A stretch of DNA of 6,750 nucleotides from SAR86 cluster bacterium. Its GTDB lineage: Bacteria > Pseudomonadota > Gammaproteobacteria > Pseudomonadales > Azotimanducaceae. Location of the stretch: contig JABMOJ010000246.1 in assembly GCA_013204195.1 (NCBI GenBank), positions 1 to 6,750 on the forward strand, in the 5' to 3' direction. The notes beneath the pieces are model-generated. The model saw only the letters and a list, made by a program, of their open reading frames with translations, made no database searches and had not been told where the DNA came from. Every line of letters starts with the position of its first letter. Position 1 is the first letter of the stretch. Both the position numbers and the translations under genes were made by a program. Below, one piece after another: positions 5,605-6,750 of this stretch.

Positions 5605-6750
5605 AGACTGAAACACAGGAGAAGCTAAGCGTGATTGTCGGGTTGGGTGAAACAGGTATGTCTTGTGCGCGTTATTTTGCGCGCAACGGTATTCCCTTTG
5701 CCGTGCAAGACAGCAACGTAGCGCCAGCCAAAGCTGCAGAATTACGTGATATTGCGCCGCAGGCTTTACTCTCTGTATTAAACAGCGAAGCACTTTGTAA
5801 TGCGGGCATGATCGTGTTGAGCCCGGGTGTGCCGTTGGCGACTCGTGAAATTCAGGCTGCACAGACTGCGGGAGTTCCGATTACTGGCGATATCAACATG
5901 TTCCTCCATCTGGTCGATCAGCCAATCGTGGCGATTACAGGGTCTAACGGCAAGAGTACGGTGACGGCTTTAGTGGGTGAGATATTGACTAATGGGGGGC
6001 TCGCAGTGGGGGTTGGCGGTAATATTGGCACGCCTTGCCTTGACCTGCTTGATAAGCGCTTTGAGGTTTTTGTGCTTGAACTATCCAGCTACCAACTTGA
6101 GGTCGTGGAAGCCGCTGGCTGTAAAGTCGCGGCTGTACTGAACCTGTCACCGGATCACCTTGATCGTTATGAGTCAGTTGACGCTTATTATTCGGCTAAG
6201 GCGCGTGTCTATCAGGGCGCGCAAGTTGCTATTGTCAATCGGCAGGTAGAATTTGAATTTAAGATTGAAGGTGGCACGAAAATAATTAGTTTTGGCGAAG
6301 ACGCGCCAGTTAATGCCGAAGACTATGGCTTGCGGGTCATAGACGGTCGAACTTTACTTATGCGTGGTCAGGAGGTTTTGCTCGCATTGGATCAGATGCA
6401 ACTTAAGGGTCGTCACAATGCGATGAATGCCTTGGCGGCCTTGGCGATCTGTGATCAATTTTCAATTGATCCGGTGGCTAAAATCAACACAGTTCAGACA
6501 TTTTCTGGTTTGCCTCATCGTTGCGAGGCGTTGGGTGTTTTCGGCGGCGCAGAGTTTATTAATGATTCCAAGGCAACGACCGCTGAGGCCGGCCGCTGGG
6601 CTCTTGAGCGCCTGAAAGGTTCCGTTATTATGATCTGCGGCGGCCGTGATAAAAATATTGATTTTACGCCGCTTAAAAGTTTGGTTGGTCAAAAAGTCAA
6701 AATAATGATTGTTATTGGCGAGGCCAGAGAGAAGCTGAAGAAAACTTTTG
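5601..6750 (+). CDS. murD: UDP-N-acetylmuramoyl-L-alanine--D-glutamate ligase MurD, 3' end outside window
   Basis: MurD adds D-glutamate to UDP-MurNAc-L-Ala in the cytoplasm. 383 codons are present; compared with E. coli (438 residues) about 55 are cut off at the right. The N-terminal VIVGLGETGMSCARYF is the uracil-binding strand and loop. The ATP loop is TGSNGKST (about 113-120), followed by VGGNIGTP, ELSSYQLE (160-167), DHLDRY (185-190) and the lysine expected to be carbamylated (K200, in SAK). NDSKAT (321-326) opens the C-terminal domain. These distinguish it from MurC, MurE and MurF. The C-terminal part has GGRDKNIDF and VIGEAREK, where Pseudomonas and E. coli have GGDGK..DF and GRD-type sequence. 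GTG 5601 overlaps the murE stop by 4 bases but has a poor Shine-Dalgarno. GTG 5631 is an alternative start. Confidence 0.93.
   Translation, partial: MKTETQEKLSVIVGLGETGMSCARYFARNGIPFAVQDSNVAPAKAAELRDIAPQALLSVLNSEALCNAGMIVLSPGVPLATREIQAAQTAGVPITGDINMFLHLVDQPIVAITGSNGKSTVTALVGEILTNGGLAVGVGGNIGTPCLDLLDKRFEVFVLELSSYQLEVVEAAGCKVAAVLNLSPDHLDRYESVDAYYSAKARVYQGAQVAIVNRQVEFEFKIEGGTKIISFGEDAPVNAEDYGLRVIDGRTLLMRGQEVLLALDQMQLKGRHNAMNALAALAICDQFSIDPVAKINTVQTFSGLPHRCEALGVFGGAEFINDSKATTAEAGRWALERLKGSVIMICGGRDKNIDFTPLKSLVGQKVKIMIVIGEAREKLKKTF
5617..5621 (+). promoter_or_regulatory. Shine-Dalgarno within the murD 5' end, possible alternative start
   Basis: AGGAG lies 9 bases before an in-frame GTG at 5631, a better ribosome site than anything ahead of GTG 5601. 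A start at 5631 would leave the protein beginning (M)IVGLGETG, with no residues before the first beta strand; E. coli and Pseudomonas MurD have about 8 to 10 there. I therefore keep 5601, which would rely on coupling to murE termination, but the short form cannot be excluded. Confidence 0.4.

Noticed and set aside
5560..5640. Possible remnant of murF or mraY between murE and murD
   Set aside because: The MurE tail and the MurD start overlap, leaving no intervening DNA; no MurF or MraY motif is visible.

Overview
This window looks like chromosomal DNA from a gammaproteobacterium. The coding regions are about half G+C where I counted. The proteins resemble Pseudomonas and E. coli division and cell-wall proteins as I remember them, and the RNase P RNA next to mraZ matches the arrangement I recall from Pseudomonas-type genomes. 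I cannot name a genus from the sequence alone.

Layout: bases 1 to about 229 are the 3' two-thirds of a bacterial type A RNase P RNA gene (rnpB), cut by the left edge. An AT-rich spacer with no convincing gene follows; it holds one perfect short palindrome. At 512-540 there is a strong sigma70-type promoter. Directly downstream is a 10-bp-periodic GTG repeat array (546-588) that matches the known MraZ operator. From 728 to the right edge all genes lie on the plus strand in one tightly packed operon, the left part of the division and cell wall (dcw) cluster: mraZ, rsmH, ftsL, ftsI, murE and a murD cut by the right edge. Junctions range from 4-base overlaps to 7-base gaps, so the genes are almost certainly co-transcribed and partly translationally coupled.

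How they work together: MraZ is the DNA-binding regulator of the operon and probably represses its own promoter through the repeat array. RsmH methylates 16S rRNA. FtsL and FtsI belong to the septal machinery, FtsI being the division-specific transpeptidase. MurE and MurD are cytoplasmic amino-acid ligases that build the UDP-MurNAc peptide of peptidoglycan. The MurE motif indicates meso-diaminopimelate in the stem peptide.

The window does not show a new class of system. Two things depart from the textbook cluster. First, murE runs straight into murD with a 4-base overlap, so murF and mraY, which normally lie between them, are absent from this position. Second, FtsI has Gln where the SxN catalytic motif normally has Asn (SSQ). 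A third, softer point is that the C-terminal domain of MurD reads more like non-gammaproteobacterial MurD, which may relate to the rearrangement.
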